DNA of 64,000 bases, taken from NCBI GenBank assembly GCA_006226595.1, contig SBGP01000095.1, positions 124,001 to 188,000 of the forward strand. Reading direction: 5' to 3'. A model generated the notes under the pieces. The model was not told the origin of the DNA, searched no databases, and worked only from the letters and a program-made list of their open reading frames with translations. This document shows, in pieces, positions 1 through 8,756 of the stretch (position 1 is the first letter of the stretch; the number at the start of each line of letters is the position of its first letter). A program made the translations under genes and the position numbers. The stretch is from Deltaproteobacteria bacterium. GTDB lineage: Bacteria > Myxococcota_A > UBA796 > GCA-2862545.

Positions 1-294
1 AAGGCGGCCACCGAGGCCGGTCTCATCGCCATCTGCGCCTACCCCTCGTACCACATCGCCGATCGCGAGCTGGTCCGCGAGAAGGTCGGTGCCGAGCGCA
101 TGTTCCACGTGTACGTGAACACCGACCCCAAGGTGTGCCGCGAGCGTCGTCCGAACGCGGACTTCTCGGGCTTCGAGCCCCCGCGCACCCCGCAGGTCGA
201 GGTGTCGCTGGAGCACGGACGCCTGCTCAAGGCGGTGGACACCATCCTCGACGCGCTCGCCAAGGGCGGGCAGTTCGAGCGGCCCACGCACTGA
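1..294 (+). CDS. cysC: Adenylyl-sulfate kinase, C-terminal part (5' end outside window)
   Basis: The frame is open from base 1 and ends at TGA 292-294, so the N-terminus with the P-loop lies upstream of the window. The visible 97 residues match the C-terminal half of APS kinase. EAGLIAICAYPSY corresponds to the segment following the lid region, and FHVYVNTDPKVCRERRP matches the family's F-x-VYV-T-x-x-VC-x-R block, followed by the helix that ends the domain. APS kinase phosphorylates adenylyl sulfate to PAPS in the cytoplasm during sulfate activation. The fragment could equally be the CysC part of a fused CysN/CysC protein. The P-loop and upstream neighbour would decide this. Confidence 0.8.
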   Translation, partial: KAATEAGLIAICAYPSYHIADRELVREKVGAERMFHVYVNTDPKVCRERRPNADFSGFEPPRTPQVEVSLEHGRLLKAVDTILDALAKGGQFERPTH

Positions 295-342
295 CGGGTG
301 GCGCGGCCCGCCCGCGCCCTCCACGGCCCGAGGAGGACGGCG

Positions 343-726
343 ATGACGATCCTGCCCCTCCTCGTGCTCGCCGCGATGCTCGGCTGCGCGCCGGGCATCC
401 CGGACACCGCCGTCGCGCAGCTCGGCGAGCAGCTGTGCGCCATCGGTCACCCGAAGGCGACCTGCCAGGCGGGCCGCGTCGTCGGCGAGAGCCACGGTCC
501 CCTCTCCTTCGGCAAGAGCAAGGAGCGGTGGATCGACGTGGGCGTCGCCTACGAGCTCGACGCCGAGCCGCACGAGATGACGATTCGCGTGCACGTGAAG
601 AAGCTCTCGCCGTGTCGCGTGCGGACCTCGGTGGTCGCCGACGACGGCCCTGCGGCCGTGCTCCTCGACAACCCGGTGACGAGCAAGCTCGCCGGAGACG
701 CGATCTGCAAGCGCCTGGGTGGGTGA
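343..726 (+). CDS. Small putative lipoprotein, function unknown
   Basis: This gene encodes 127 residues beginning MTILPLLVLAAMLGC. The N-terminus is a short hydrophobic lipoprotein-type signal with Cys15 as the likely lipidated residue. I chose ATG 343 because AGGAGG sits at 331-336. The in-frame GTG at 298 would add a charged stretch and bury the signal. The mature part is a mixed alpha/beta sequence with four further cysteines (LCAIGH, ATCQAG, SPCRV, AICKR), which may form two disulfides in the periplasm. I do not recognise a family. It follows the cysC-like gene by about 50 bases and could share its transcript. Confidence 0.6.
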   Translation: MTILPLLVLAAMLGCAPGIPDTAVAQLGEQLCAIGHPKATCQAGRVVGESHGPLSFGKSKERWIDVGVAYELDAEPHEMTIRVHVKKLSPCRVRTSVVADDGPAAVLLDNPVTSKLAGDAICKRLGG

Positions 727-819
727 GTGTCATTGCCCGTGATGGGCTGTGATTCCGGTTCTCGCGGTCATTCGCGACCATGACTCTGCAAGGCGCCGAC
801 ACGGTGCCGCGGAGGTCCC

Positions 820-1038
820 ATGTCCCGAATGCTGTGGCTCGCTGCCCTCCCCCTGCTCGCCACCCCGCTGCTCGCCCCCTGCCCCGGCGCTCCGCTCGCC
901 CTCCCGAGCGACGCCGCTCCGGTGGTCCTGTGGATGCCGTCGGGCCTGTGCGTCGAGGGCACGCTCCTGGCCGCCGCCGCCGATCCCGCGTCCACCGAGT
1001 CGGACGCGCGCGCCTGCGACCGGCTGGCCTCCCGCTGA
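820..1038 (+). CDS. Small secreted protein, function unknown
   Basis: This is a 72-residue protein with an N-terminal hydrophobic signal (MSRMLWLAALPLLATPLLA) and a strong GGAGGT ribosome binding site at 811-816, which fixes the ATG. The remainder is short, with three cysteines and no recognised domain. The good ribosome binding site and signal peptide are the only support that it is translated. It sits between a lipoprotein and a cyclase-domain gene on the same strand. Confidence 0.45.
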   Translation: MSRMLWLAALPLLATPLLAPCPGAPLALPSDAAPVVLWMPSGLCVEGTLLAAAADPASTESDARACDRLASR

Positions 1039-1105
1039 TTCCGCGGGTCCAGGGCCTGACCGAGGCTCCTCGCCGCCTGCTAGTCTCAGTGGGCACGGAG
1101 GCGCG

Positions 1106-1696
1106 ATGAGCTGGGACGACCTCGTTCACGACCTGGAAGAACTCGACACCGGCGACGCCGAGGCCGAGAGCCGGATTCGCGCGCGCTTCGAGCAGGAACA
1201 CGCCGTGCTCGTGCTCGACATGTCGGGCTTCTCGCGCATCACACAGAAGCGCGGCATCGTCGCGTTCCTCGCGCTGATCCAGCGCATGCGCACCCTCTGT
1301 GGCCCGCACATCCGTGGCGCCGGCGGGCGCCTGGTCAAGGCCGAGGCCGACAACCTGCTCGCCGTGTTCCCCGACCCGGACGCCGCGCTGACCGCCGCGC
1401 TGGGCATGCACACCGCGTGCGGCGAGGACGCCGTGGACCGCGAGCGCGACGACCAGGTGCGCGTGTGCATCGGCATCGGCTACGGCCCGCTCATCGACAT
1501 CCACCACGACATCTTCGGGGACGAGCTCAACCTCGCGTCCAAGCTCGGCGAGGACCTCGCCGACCCGGGCGAGATCCTGCTCACCCCGTCCGCCGCCAAG
1601 CCCGTGGAGTCGCGTCTGGAGCCGTTCGAGCCCGAGTCACACATCCTCGAGCTCTCGGGACTCAGGCTGTCGTACTGGCGGATCTCCGTCGACTAG
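1106..1696 (+). CDS. Class III adenylate/guanylate cyclase domain protein
   Basis: This 196-residue cytoplasmic protein is essentially one class III nucleotide cyclase domain after about 30 residues of acidic N-terminus. VLVLDMSGFSRI carries the first metal-binding Asp. GGRLVKAEADNLLAVF carries the substrate Lys and the second metal Asp. FGDELNLASKL is the region that normally reads VN-x-A-x-R. The transition-state Arg is replaced by Lys and the usual Gly before the second Asp is Ala, so activity may be reduced or altered. I chose ATG 1106; the longer upstream frame has no protein-like character. No sensor domain is attached, so it may be controlled by a partner or be regulatory. Confidence 0.8.
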   Translation: MSWDDLVHDLEELDTGDAEAESRIRARFEQEHAVLVLDMSGFSRITQKRGIVAFLALIQRMRTLCGPHIRGAGGRLVKAEADNLLAVFPDPDAALTAALGMHTACGEDAVDRERDDQVRVCIGIGYGPLIDIHHDIFGDELNLASKLGEDLADPGEILLTPSAAKPVESRLEPFEPESHILELSGLRLSYWRISVD

Positions 1697-1773
1697 GCGC
1701 GTGGCGCGCGTTGCGGTCGACGCGCCGCGACGTCATCGTTCGCGCCGGCGATCGCTCGTGCTGAAACCGCAGG

Positions 1774-2226
1774 TCACTCGTCGAGGGTCTGCGCCCACCA
1801 CGGCCTCGCGTCCTCGCTCGCCGCACGAAAACTCGCCTCCATCTGGCCCACGGTGAGCAGAACCTGACGCATGACGCCACGCAGGCACTCGCGCTCGTAC
1901 AGCGCACCTCCCGTGGGCAACGACAGGCGATACACGAGCTTGCTCGTCTCGGGGTCGAGCACCCAGGCACCGATCGCGATCTCCGCGTTGGCATCGGCCA
2001 GAAGTGGATACAGCGCATGCCATCGCTCGCGAGGGATCCACACCTCGGCGGCCATGGCGAACAGGAGCAGTCCCTGCTCCGGGAGAAGGGCGATTCGCAG
2101 GCTCCGATCGTCCGAGCCGGGGATGTCCACGTCGAACACCTGCTCGTCGTCGGTCGACGCGACGGTCAGGCCCTCCTCGGTGAGCCAGTCCTGCAGCCAG
2201 CTACCTGCTGATTCCGCACGTTCCAT
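1774..2226 (-). CDS. YbjN-domain protein
   Basis: This gene encodes 150 residues. The alpha-beta layout and the block GAWVLDPETSKLVYRLSLP followed by helices resemble the YbjN family (PF10722), a fold shared with type III secretion chaperones such as CesT. No signal peptide is present, so it is cytoplasmic. It is transcribed divergently from the lipase gene at 2331, with about 100 bases between the starts. YbjN proteins are described as regulatory or chaperone-like, but the biochemical role is unclear. A chaperone role for the neighbouring lipase is conceivable but not shown. Confidence 0.6.
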   Translation of the reverse strand: MERAESAGSWLQDWLTEEGLTVASTDDEQVFDVDIPGSDDRSLRIALLPEQGLLLFAMAAEVWIPRERWHALYPLLADANAEIAIGAWVLDPETSKLVYRLSLPTGGALYERECLRGVMRQVLLTVGQMEASFRAASEDARPWWAQTLDE

Positions 2227-2330
2227 CCTCTACTTTCTCCGGATATGAACAGAGCAGCATTGTACCGGTGTCTCATCGGAAGTATGCACCCGCCGCGACC
2301 GACTCCTCTCCGGCCGGCCCAGGAGGCTTC

Positions 2331-3896
2331 ATGCCCGCCAAGCAGACCCAGGCTCCGAAGAAGAAGGACTCTTCCGACGAGGTCTCGCTCGCGTCGATCT
2401 CGAAGCAGGTCGTCGAGCAGTCCAACGACGAGCAGCAGGAGAAGCTAGGCAAGACCAGCTTTCTCTCGGAGACCTGGCAAGGCGTGAAGCAGGGCGCGTC
2501 GATCGGCGGCGGTCTCGGGTCGGCGCCGGGCCTGCTGCTCGCCGGTGCGGGCGCGGGACTTGCGGACAAGGCGGGAGGCGGCAAGAAGTCGAAGATCGGC
2601 GGTGGTCTGCTCGGCGGCATCATCGCGGGTGCCGGCGCGCTCGCCGGCGGCCTGGTCGGCGGACTCGGTGGACTCGCGGTGCGCGGCATCGACCAGCTGC
2701 GCGGCGGCGACAAGCGCGAGCAGCGCATCCTCGAGGCGACTGCAGCCATCCCCGCCTACCACGTGATCATGGAGCAGCTCGCCCACACCTACGCCTACGG
2801 CAAGGGCGACGAGAAGACGCTCGCGAGCTGGGGCTACGAGATCGCCCACAGCTACGAGGACAGCTCGTCCGGCTTCCGGGTGGTCGCGTTCAGCCCCATG
2901 TCCAAGGACGCCAAGGACCCCGACGGCAAGCCGCTCCAGCCCGCGGTCGCGTTCCGCGGCACCGCCAACCTCGGGGGCGGGCTCGACGACGCGAACGACC
3001 AGGGCATCGGCACCTTCCAGTTCGGCCGCAACGAGAAGGAGATCGAGCAGACCCTCAAGGCCGCGGGCTCGACCGCGGACGTGACCGGCCACAGCCTGGG
3101 CGGTGCACTCGCCCAGCTCGCCGCAGCGCGGTTCGGATCGATGGTCGGCAACATCGTCACCTTCCAGTCCCCCGGCATCAACGCCGACGAGGCCGCGAAG
3201 ATCGACCCCAAGAAGCACGAGGCCACCCACTACCGAGCCGCCGGCGACGTGGTGAGCGACGCGGGCGCCGCGCATGCCCAGGGCAAGGTGTTCAGCTTCC
3301 GGCACAAGGGCATGAACAGCCCGCTGTCGCACATGACCTTCCCGCTCGCCGAGCTCAACGCGCTGCGCAAGAAGCACAACTTCAACGACGTTCCCGCGGT
3401 CGACGGCGCGCGCTCCGGCGACGACCAGTTCCTGTTCAACCGCCGCGAGACCGGCGAGAAGAACTGGCGCGGCAAGAAGGAGTACGAGCACGATCACCAC
3501 GACGGGGAGTGGGCGACGAAGAACGACAAGACCGTCTCCCGCCTGTTCGACGTCGACGAGTCGACCACCGACAGCGCCAAGGAGTCGTTCCTCGTGCGCA
3601 TGGTCGGCGGCCGCGGCACCTCGGAGGGCACCCGCAAGCTCGCCGGCAACGTGACTGGCATCACCGACCGCCAGAAGGGCTACGCCGCCGCGTGGGGCGC
3701 CATCCGCGACCTGGTGAAGACCGTGACCTCGCCCGAGCACATCGACAGCGTGCGCCAGCAGGTCGTCGCGCTGTGCATCAAGTTCGAGGTCGAGGTTCGC
3801 GACCACGCGAAGTTCATCAGCCAGGCCGAGGCGTTCATGCTGTCGATGCTCGAGCAGTCGCCGAACAACATGGACGGCTCGACCGCGACGACCTGA
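2331..3896 (+). CDS. Class 3 lipase-fold protein with glycine-rich membrane segment
   Basis: This is a 521-residue protein; ATG 2331 follows AGGAGG at 2321-2326. Residues 1-45 are charged. Residues ~50-115 form a long Gly/Ala-rich, zipper-like stretch (ASIGGGLGS, LLGGIIAGAGALAGGL) able to insert into or span membranes. A class 3 lipase alpha/beta hydrolase core follows, with the nucleophile elbow GHSLGG (Ser255) and the upstream VAFRGT oxyanion segment. The C-terminal ~150 residues are helical and unassigned. There is no cleavable signal peptide. Glycine-zipper plus lipase is a layout also seen in secreted phospholipase effectors, so a toxin or effector role is possible. A housekeeping lipid hydrolase cannot be excluded. 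Confidence 0.75.
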   Translation: MPAKQTQAPKKKDSSDEVSLASISKQVVEQSNDEQQEKLGKTSFLSETWQGVKQGASIGGGLGSAPGLLLAGAGAGLADKAGGGKKSKIGGGLLGGIIAGAGALAGGLVGGLGGLAVRGIDQLRGGDKREQRILEATAAIPAYHVIMEQLAHTYAYGKGDEKTLASWGYEIAHSYEDSSSGFRVVAFSPMSKDAKDPDGKPLQPAVAFRGTANLGGGLDDANDQGIGTFQFGRNEKEIEQTLKAAGSTADVTGHSLGGALAQLAAARFGSMVGNIVTFQSPGINADEAAKIDPKKHEATHYRAAGDVVSDAGAAHAQGKVFSFRHKGMNSPLSHMTFPLAELNALRKKHNFNDVPAVDGARSGDDQFLFNRRETGEKNWRGKKEYEHDHHDGEWATKNDKTVSRLFDVDESTTDSAKESFLVRMVGGRGTSEGTRKLAGNVTGITDRQKGYAAAWGAIRDLVKTVTSPEHIDSVRQQVVALCIKFEVEVRDHAKFISQAEAFMLSMLEQSPNNMDGSTATT

Positions 3897-3933
3897 GCTG
3901 CGCACGGGAGGACGGCGAAGTAGGCTCTGGGCC

Positions 3934-6216
3934 ATGAATCGCCTTCCTCTGCTGCTTCTCCTCGCCGCGTGCTCCGGGTCGACGACCCGCGACGTCGGCG
4001 AGTTCCGTGTCACGGTCAGCCGCGACGGCCACCTCGACATCGCGCACCAGTTCTACGGCTCGGTGCTCGATGACGTCGCGTTGCTCTCGGGCGAGGGCTC
4101 GGCCGAGATCGAGATGTCCTTCGGCTCGTTCCTGTTCACCGACGAGGAGCGCACGCTGACCTCACCGGTCGGTCGCGTGTTCCAGGGTCGAAGCGCCCCG
4201 CTGCTGCTCGAGCTGCGCGGCGAGGACGGCGACTTCGGCACCCTGCTCGTGTCTTCGCCCGACACCGGCATCCTCAACCTGATGCTCACCACCGAGTCCG
4301 GCAACCGCAAGGGCTTCTCGGCCGCCTGCGATGCCGACGACCACTTCATGGGCCTCGGCGGGCACGCCATGGACGTCGACCACGTGGGCCAGGCGTTTCC
4401 GCTGTGGGTGAGCGAGCCGGGTATCGGCAAGGAAGAGACCGAGGAGCCGCCGGACAACTGGTTCACCCGTGGCACCCGCCATGCGGCGTCGTATCCGGTG
4501 CCATGGCTGCTTCGCCCGCACCGCGGCCAGGGCGTGCTCGTCGACACGACCTCGCGGGTCGATCTCGACCTGTGTGCCGCCGACCCCGAGCGCTTCGAGG
4601 CCGTGGCGTGGGAGCCCGGCTCGCTGACGCTGACCGTGTTCGCCGAGCCCACCCCGCTTCAGGCCGTGCAGCAGCTCACCGCGTGGACGGGGCGCCCGGC
4701 GGTGCCCCCGGTGTGGGCCTTCGGACCGTGGAACGACGCCGTGCGCGGGGAACAGCGCGTGCGCGACGTGGCGGCCCGCCTGCGCGCCTTCGACGCGCCC
4801 TCCTCCGTGATCTGGTCCGAGGACTGGAAGGGCGCGAGCCAGACCAGCGTCGGCTACCACCTCGAGGGCGAGTGGTTCGCGGACGAGACGCTGTACCCGG
4901 AGATCGCGACGATCGCGGACGACCTCGAGGCCGACGGCTTCAAGTGGTTCGCCTACTTCTCGCCGTTCATCCGCGAGGGCACGGTCACCTGGGACGAGGC
5001 GGTCGCCGCCGGCGTCACCCTCGAGACCCAGGAGGGCGAGGTCTACACCTTCGCCGGCGCCCAGTTCACGCCGGAGACCATGGTCGACCTGTCGACGCGA
5101 GAGGGCCGCGAGTGGGCGCAGGAGCGCATGATTGCGGCCCTCGAGCTCGGCTTCGACGGGTGGATGGCCGACTACGCCGAGTGGCTGCCGGTCGACGCGC
5201 GACTGAACAGCGGAGACGACGCGCTGGCCGTGCACAACGCGTTCCCCGAGTGGTGGCAGGAGACGAACGTCGCTCTGCTCGAAGACTACGACATGACCTT
5301 CTTCACGCGGTCTGGCTGGACGCGGACGTCGGGCCTGTCGCCCATCGTGTGGGCCGGTGACCAGCGCACCAGCTTCGACCCCGACGACGGCTTCCCCACG
5401 GTGCTCGCGATGGGCGCGGGCATGGGGGCGAGCGGTGTGGGCGTGTTCACCCACGACGTCGGCGGCTACCAGTCCGTCGGCAACCCGCCCTCCACCAAGG
5501 AGCTGTGGTGGCGATGGGCCGCGCTCGGCGCGTTCACGCCGATCATGCGCACGCACCACGGCGCCTTCGACAGCGACAACTGGCAGTTCGACAGCGACGA
5601 CGAGACCACCGCGTTCTGGGCGACCATGGCCCAGGAGCACGCGCGGCTCTTCCCCTACCGCTACGGCATCGCCCGACGCGCCGTCGTCGATGGCATCCCC
5701 GCGATCCTGCCGGTGGCCTTCCGCTACGGCGAGGACTGGGGGCGCAAGGACGCGTGGTTGCTCGGCGATGCCCTGCTCGTCGCCCCCGTGCTCGAGGCGG
5801 GCGCGACGACGCGTGAGGTCACGCTGCCCGGCGACGTGCAGTGGTACGACTACTGGACGCACGAGCCCGTGCAGAGCGGCACGTTCGACGCGCCCATCGA
5901 CCACATCCCGGTGTTCGCAGCGGCGGGCACCACCGTGGTGCACCTCGCCGAGGCACCCGACACCTTCGTCGACGTCGACGCCACCTCCGGCCTCACCGAC
6001 CTCGGCGACGTCGATGGCGCCCGCATCGTCACCCTGTTCGGCGGCGGCGGCGCGTTCACCGAGGGCGACGGCACGACCTACACCGTGTCCGGCAGCCCGA
6101 GCGGCGCGGGCGAGCTCACCGAGACCCTGACCTCCGGCGAGGTCACCGTCGCGGGCGTCACCCTCACCGTGAGCGGCGAGGTCGAGCGCGCCTACACCGT
6201 GGTGGTCGTGCCCTAG
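3934..6216 (+). CDS. GH31 family alpha-glycosidase, lipoprotein
   Basis: This 760-residue protein starts MNRLPLLLLLAACSG, a lipoprotein signal with Cys13. A GH31 N-terminal beta domain precedes the (beta/alpha)8 barrel. WMADYAEW contains the catalytic nucleophile Asp413, and WAGDQ contains the general acid Asp476. C-terminal beta-sandwich domains follow. The WMADYAEW/WAGDQ pair resembles the sulfoquinovosidase YihQ branch of GH31, but I cannot place the sulfonate-contacting residues after the EDWKG strand, so alpha-glucosidase-type activity is safer. It would act at the cell surface or in the periplasm on alpha-linked sugars. The stop is shared with the convergent methyltransferase gene through a CTAG at 6213-6216. 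Confidence 0.85.
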   Translation: MNRLPLLLLLAACSGSTTRDVGEFRVTVSRDGHLDIAHQFYGSVLDDVALLSGEGSAEIEMSFGSFLFTDEERTLTSPVGRVFQGRSAPLLLELRGEDGDFGTLLVSSPDTGILNLMLTTESGNRKGFSAACDADDHFMGLGGHAMDVDHVGQAFPLWVSEPGIGKEETEEPPDNWFTRGTRHAASYPVPWLLRPHRGQGVLVDTTSRVDLDLCAADPERFEAVAWEPGSLTLTVFAEPTPLQAVQQLTAWTGRPAVPPVWAFGPWNDAVRGEQRVRDVAARLRAFDAPSSVIWSEDWKGASQTSVGYHLEGEWFADETLYPEIATIADDLEADGFKWFAYFSPFIREGTVTWDEAVAAGVTLETQEGEVYTFAGAQFTPETMVDLSTREGREWAQERMIAALELGFDGWMADYAEWLPVDARLNSGDDALAVHNAFPEWWQETNVALLEDYDMTFFTRSGWTRTSGLSPIVWAGDQRTSFDPDDGFPTVLAMGAGMGASGVGVFTHDVGGYQSVGNPPSTKELWWRWAALGAFTPIMRTHHGAFDSDNWQFDSDDETTAFWATMAQEHARLFPYRYGIARRAVVDGIPAILPVAFRYGEDWGRKDAWLLGDALLVAPVLEAGATTREVTLPGDVQWYDYWTHEPVQSGTFDAPIDHIPVFAAAGTTVVHLAEAPDTFVDVDATSGLTDLGDVDGARIVTLFGGGGAFTEGDGTTYTVSGSPSGAGELTETLTSGEVTVAGVTLTVSGEVERAYTVVVVP

Positions 6217-7082
6217 CCGGGCTTCACCGCGGCGATCACCGCGTAGTCGAACAGGCGGCGTCCGGCGGGCACCGCCCACAGCCGACGCAGCAGCGGGTGC
6301 ACCCGGGCGACGACCTCGGGGTCGCGCACCCGCTCCGAGGCGTACGCGTTGAAGCCCGCGAACACGTGCTCGCCGATGTCCTCGTAGCCAAGGTCCACGA
6401 AGCCCGCGTCTCGGAGCTTCTGCTGGTAGTCATCCGCACGGATCAGCGCGGAGGCCGGCATGCGCCAGAACGCGCGAGCGAGGTGCAGCGCGAGGCGGTC
6501 CGAGACGCGATCCCGCGCCTCGTCGACGAGCACGAGATCGGCGAGCACCAGTCGTCCGCCGGGCTTCAACACGCGATGGGCCTCGGCGAAGAACGCGTCC
6601 CGGCTCGGAAAGTGGAACGCGGACTCCAGGGCGATGACCGCATCGCAGCTCGCATCCTCCAGTCCCGTCGCGAGGGCCGAGGCATGGTGCAGCGCGATCC
6701 GCCCGGAGAGCCCGGCGGCGGCCACGCGCTCGCGCGCCCGCACCACCTGGGACTCGGTGACGTTGAAGCCCTCCACGTCCACGCCGAAGTGACGCACCCA
6801 CGCCATGTCCTGGTCCGCGAAGCCAAAGCCCGCATCACACACGCGCTGCCCCGTCCCCAGTGCCGCGACCTCGCCGACGTACAGCGCCAGGGCCTCGCAG
6901 GCCTCGTCGTAGGTCGACGCCTCGCGCCACAGGCCGAGGTTGAGGTACAGGCTGTCGCGCGCGAGGTTGTTGTGGGCGCCGAGCAGCTCGTACACCTCGG
7001 CGACGGAGCCCCGGTCGAGCAGCAGCAGCCGCGCCAGACCGAGGCTCTCGCGTGCCTTGCGTCGCCAGCCCGGCGCGCTCAC
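6213..7082 (-). CDS. SAM-dependent methyltransferase
   Basis: The protein has 289 residues. RVCDAGFGFADQDM is motif I of class I methyltransferases. An acidic end of strand 2 (VEGFNVTES), VIALESAFHFPSRDAF and VLKPGGRLVLADLVL supply the other SAM-fold motifs, as in the UbiE/small-molecule methyltransferase group. The substrate is not evident. The start is the GTG at 7080-7082, which overlaps the TGA of the upstream aat gene as GTGA, so the two are translationally coupled. It is cytoplasmic. It ends convergently on the GH31 gene. Confidence 0.75.
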   Translation of the reverse strand: MSAPGWRRKARESLGLARLLLLDRGSVAEVYELLGAHNNLARDSLYLNLGLWREASTYDEACEALALYVGEVAALGTGQRVCDAGFGFADQDMAWVRHFGVDVEGFNVTESQVVRARERVAAAGLSGRIALHHASALATGLEDASCDAVIALESAFHFPSRDAFFAEAHRVLKPGGRLVLADLVLVDEARDRVSDRLALHLARAFWRMPASALIRADDYQQKLRDAGFVDLGYEDIGEHVFAGFNAYASERVRDPEVVARVHPLLRRLWAVPAGRRLFDYAVIAAVKPG

Positions 7083-7771
7083 TCCGCGTCGAAGCGCCAC
7101 GGGCCGAGCCGTTCCGGTTGCTGGGTGAGGATCTGCAGCGCCCGCAGATACTCGACTCGCGGGATGTTGCGGGCGCCGAAGCGCGCGAGGTGCTCGGTCT
7201 CCATCTGACAGTCGACGAGCTGAAAGCCCCACTTCTCGAGCTGTGGCACGAACGTGGCGAACGCGACCTTCGAGGCGTCGGGGGCCTTGGCGAACATCGA
7301 CTCGCCCGCGAACAGGCCGCCCACGGCGACGCCGTACAGACCGCCGACCAGCTGTCCATGCGCGTCGTAGGCCTCGACACTGTGTGCGAAGCCCCGCTCG
7401 TGGAGTGCGGTGTAGCCCTCGACCATCTCCTCGGTGATCCACGTGCCGTCCTGGCCGGGACGCGGCACCTCGCCGCACGCGCGCATCACCTGCTCGAACG
7501 CGGTGTCGAGGCGGATCTCGTAGTCCCCGCGGCGCATGCGCTTCTTGAGGCTGCGACCCACGTGGAGCTCGCTGGGGAGCAGCACGTAGCGCGGGTCGGG
7601 CGCATACCAGCAGATGGGAATGCCCTCGTGGTACCAGGGAAAGATGCCCATGCGGTAGGCGACCAGCAGCCGGTCGGGGTGCAGATCGCCCCCCACGGCC
7701 AACAGGCCGCTCGGCTCCGCTTCCCAGGGGGGCGGAAACAGATGTTCTTCGGGAAGGCGATAGACGGGCAT
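7079..7771 (-). CDS. aat: Leucyl/phenylalanyl-tRNA-protein transferase
   Basis: The 230-residue protein starts at MPVYRLPEEHLFPPPW. It carries the family hallmarks GLLAVGGDL, YRMGIFPWY, WYAPDPRYVL, DGTWITEEM, GFAHSVEAY, GGLYGVAVGGLFAGESMF and FQLVDCQMETEHLARFGA. Aat transfers Leu or Phe from charged tRNA to N-terminal Lys/Arg of proteins in the bacterial N-end rule pathway, for ClpAP degradation via ClpS. I prefer the ATG at 7769-7771; the longer in-frame upstream start adds 26 unrelated residues. It is the first gene of a two-gene unit with the methyltransferase. Confidence 0.95.
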   Translation of the reverse strand: MPVYRLPEEHLFPPPWEAEPSGLLAVGGDLHPDRLLVAYRMGIFPWYHEGIPICWYAPDPRYVLLPSELHVGRSLKKRMRRGDYEIRLDTAFEQVMRACGEVPRPGQDGTWITEEMVEGYTALHERGFAHSVEAYDAHGQLVGGLYGVAVGGLFAGESMFAKAPDASKVAFATFVPQLEKWGFQLVDCQMETEHLARFGARNIPRVEYLRALQILTQQPERLGPWRFDAE

Positions 7772-7870
7772 GGTGTCGCGGGCTGTCAAAGCCACGTGCT
7801 GGGGTGGCGAAGCTGCCTCGGACCGGGCATCTTGGCGCCTCTTCGGCATCTAACCTTCCCGGGAGGTCCC

Positions 7871-8704
7871 GTGCGTCTGTCCGCCCTCATGCTCTTCGCG
7901 CTCACCGCCTGTTCGGACGGTTCAACCGACGACACCGACGTCACGGAAGACTCGGGAACGACCGAGGACAGCGGCTCCGAGGACACCGGCACCGCACCGA
8001 CCTGCAACTTCGGTAGCGAAGACCCCAACGGCACCGATGGGGTGCAGCTCTCCGGCGTGATCCGCGATGCCAGCGGCAACCCACTGGAAGATGCCGAGAT
8101 CGGCCTGTGCAAGTCCGTGTGCCGCTCGCTGTGCACCGACGCGAACGGCGCGTTCAGCTACACCTTCGTGCCCGACGACACCTACAGCTTCCACGTGGCC
8201 CCGCCCCACGGCGCGGACGATCTGGTCGAGCTCGTGTGGCCGCTCACGTTCAGCGGCACCGCCACGACCCAGGACGTGACCCTTCCCGCCCTGCCGGCGA
8301 TGACCACGCTGCCCAGCACCCCCACCGAGGTCGAGGTCGCGACCGGCCTGTTCGTGACCGTCGGTCAGGGTGACCTGGGCGTCATCTTCGAGCCCGATCC
8401 CACCGACATCGGTGCGGCCGCGATGACCTCGGCACAGTTCCCGCTCCCCGCCGGCACCTTCGTCGCTGGCTGGTACATGGAGCCCTACGACGCGCGCGCC
8501 GACGCGGGCCTGCCGCTGCGCTTCGCGACCCCGAACGGCGTGACCGCGGGCACCACGCTGCACGCGTACATGAGCAGCTACGACGACTTCGGCTGGCTCG
8601 ACCTCGGCACGTTCACCGAGAGCGGGGGCTTCCTGACCGCCGACAACACCACGGCCGGCAAGATCACGGTGCTCGGAACGCTGGTCCTCGTCGACGAGAA
8701 CTGA
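7871..8704 (+). CDS. Lipoprotein with carboxypeptidase-regulatory-like domain
   Basis: The 277-residue protein begins at GTG 7871 after GGAGGT (7862-7867). The signal VRLSALMLFALTAC has lipobox Cys14, followed by a Thr/Asp/Glu-rich linker (TDDTDVTEDSG) typical of myxobacterial surface lipoproteins. Residues ~60-130 look like a transthyretin-like, carboxypeptidase-regulatory fold (SGVIRDASGNPLEDAEIGL then GAFSYTFVPDDTYSF). The C-terminal part is beta-rich without an assigned family. It is probably on the outer membrane. No enzymatic motif is visible. A strong hairpin lies just after the stop (8712-8740). Confidence 0.7.
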   Translation: MRLSALMLFALTACSDGSTDDTDVTEDSGTTEDSGSEDTGTAPTCNFGSEDPNGTDGVQLSGVIRDASGNPLEDAEIGLCKSVCRSLCTDANGAFSYTFVPDDTYSFHVAPPHGADDLVELVWPLTFSGTATTQDVTLPALPAMTTLPSTPTEVEVATGLFVTVGQGDLGVIFEPDPTDIGAAAMTSAQFPLPAGTFVAGWYMEPYDARADAGLPLRFATPNGVTAGTTLHAYMSSYDDFGWLDLGTFTESGGFLTADNTTAGKITVLGTLVLVDEN

Positions 8705-8711
8705 TGCACCG

Positions 8712-8740
8712 CCGCGTTCGGCTCGCCGAGCCGTTCGCGG
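8712..8740 (+). terminator. GC-rich hairpin after the 7871 lipoprotein gene
   Basis: The arms CGGCTCG (8719-8725) and CGAGCCG (8727-8733) are perfectly complementary. They are flanked by CCGCG (8712-8716) and CGCGG (8736-8740), so a long interrupted stem can form between the lipoprotein stop (8704) and the copA start (8757). No T-run follows, so it may be a weak terminator or a leader structure for copA. Confidence 0.4.
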
Positions 8741-8756
8741 TGCTTATCGTTCGCGC

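Noticed and set aside
3934-6216. Sulfoquinovosidase (YihQ) assignment for the GH31 gene
   Set aside because: The catalytic segments fit, but the sulfonate-recognising residues cannot be placed, and no sulfoquinovose pathway gene is near.
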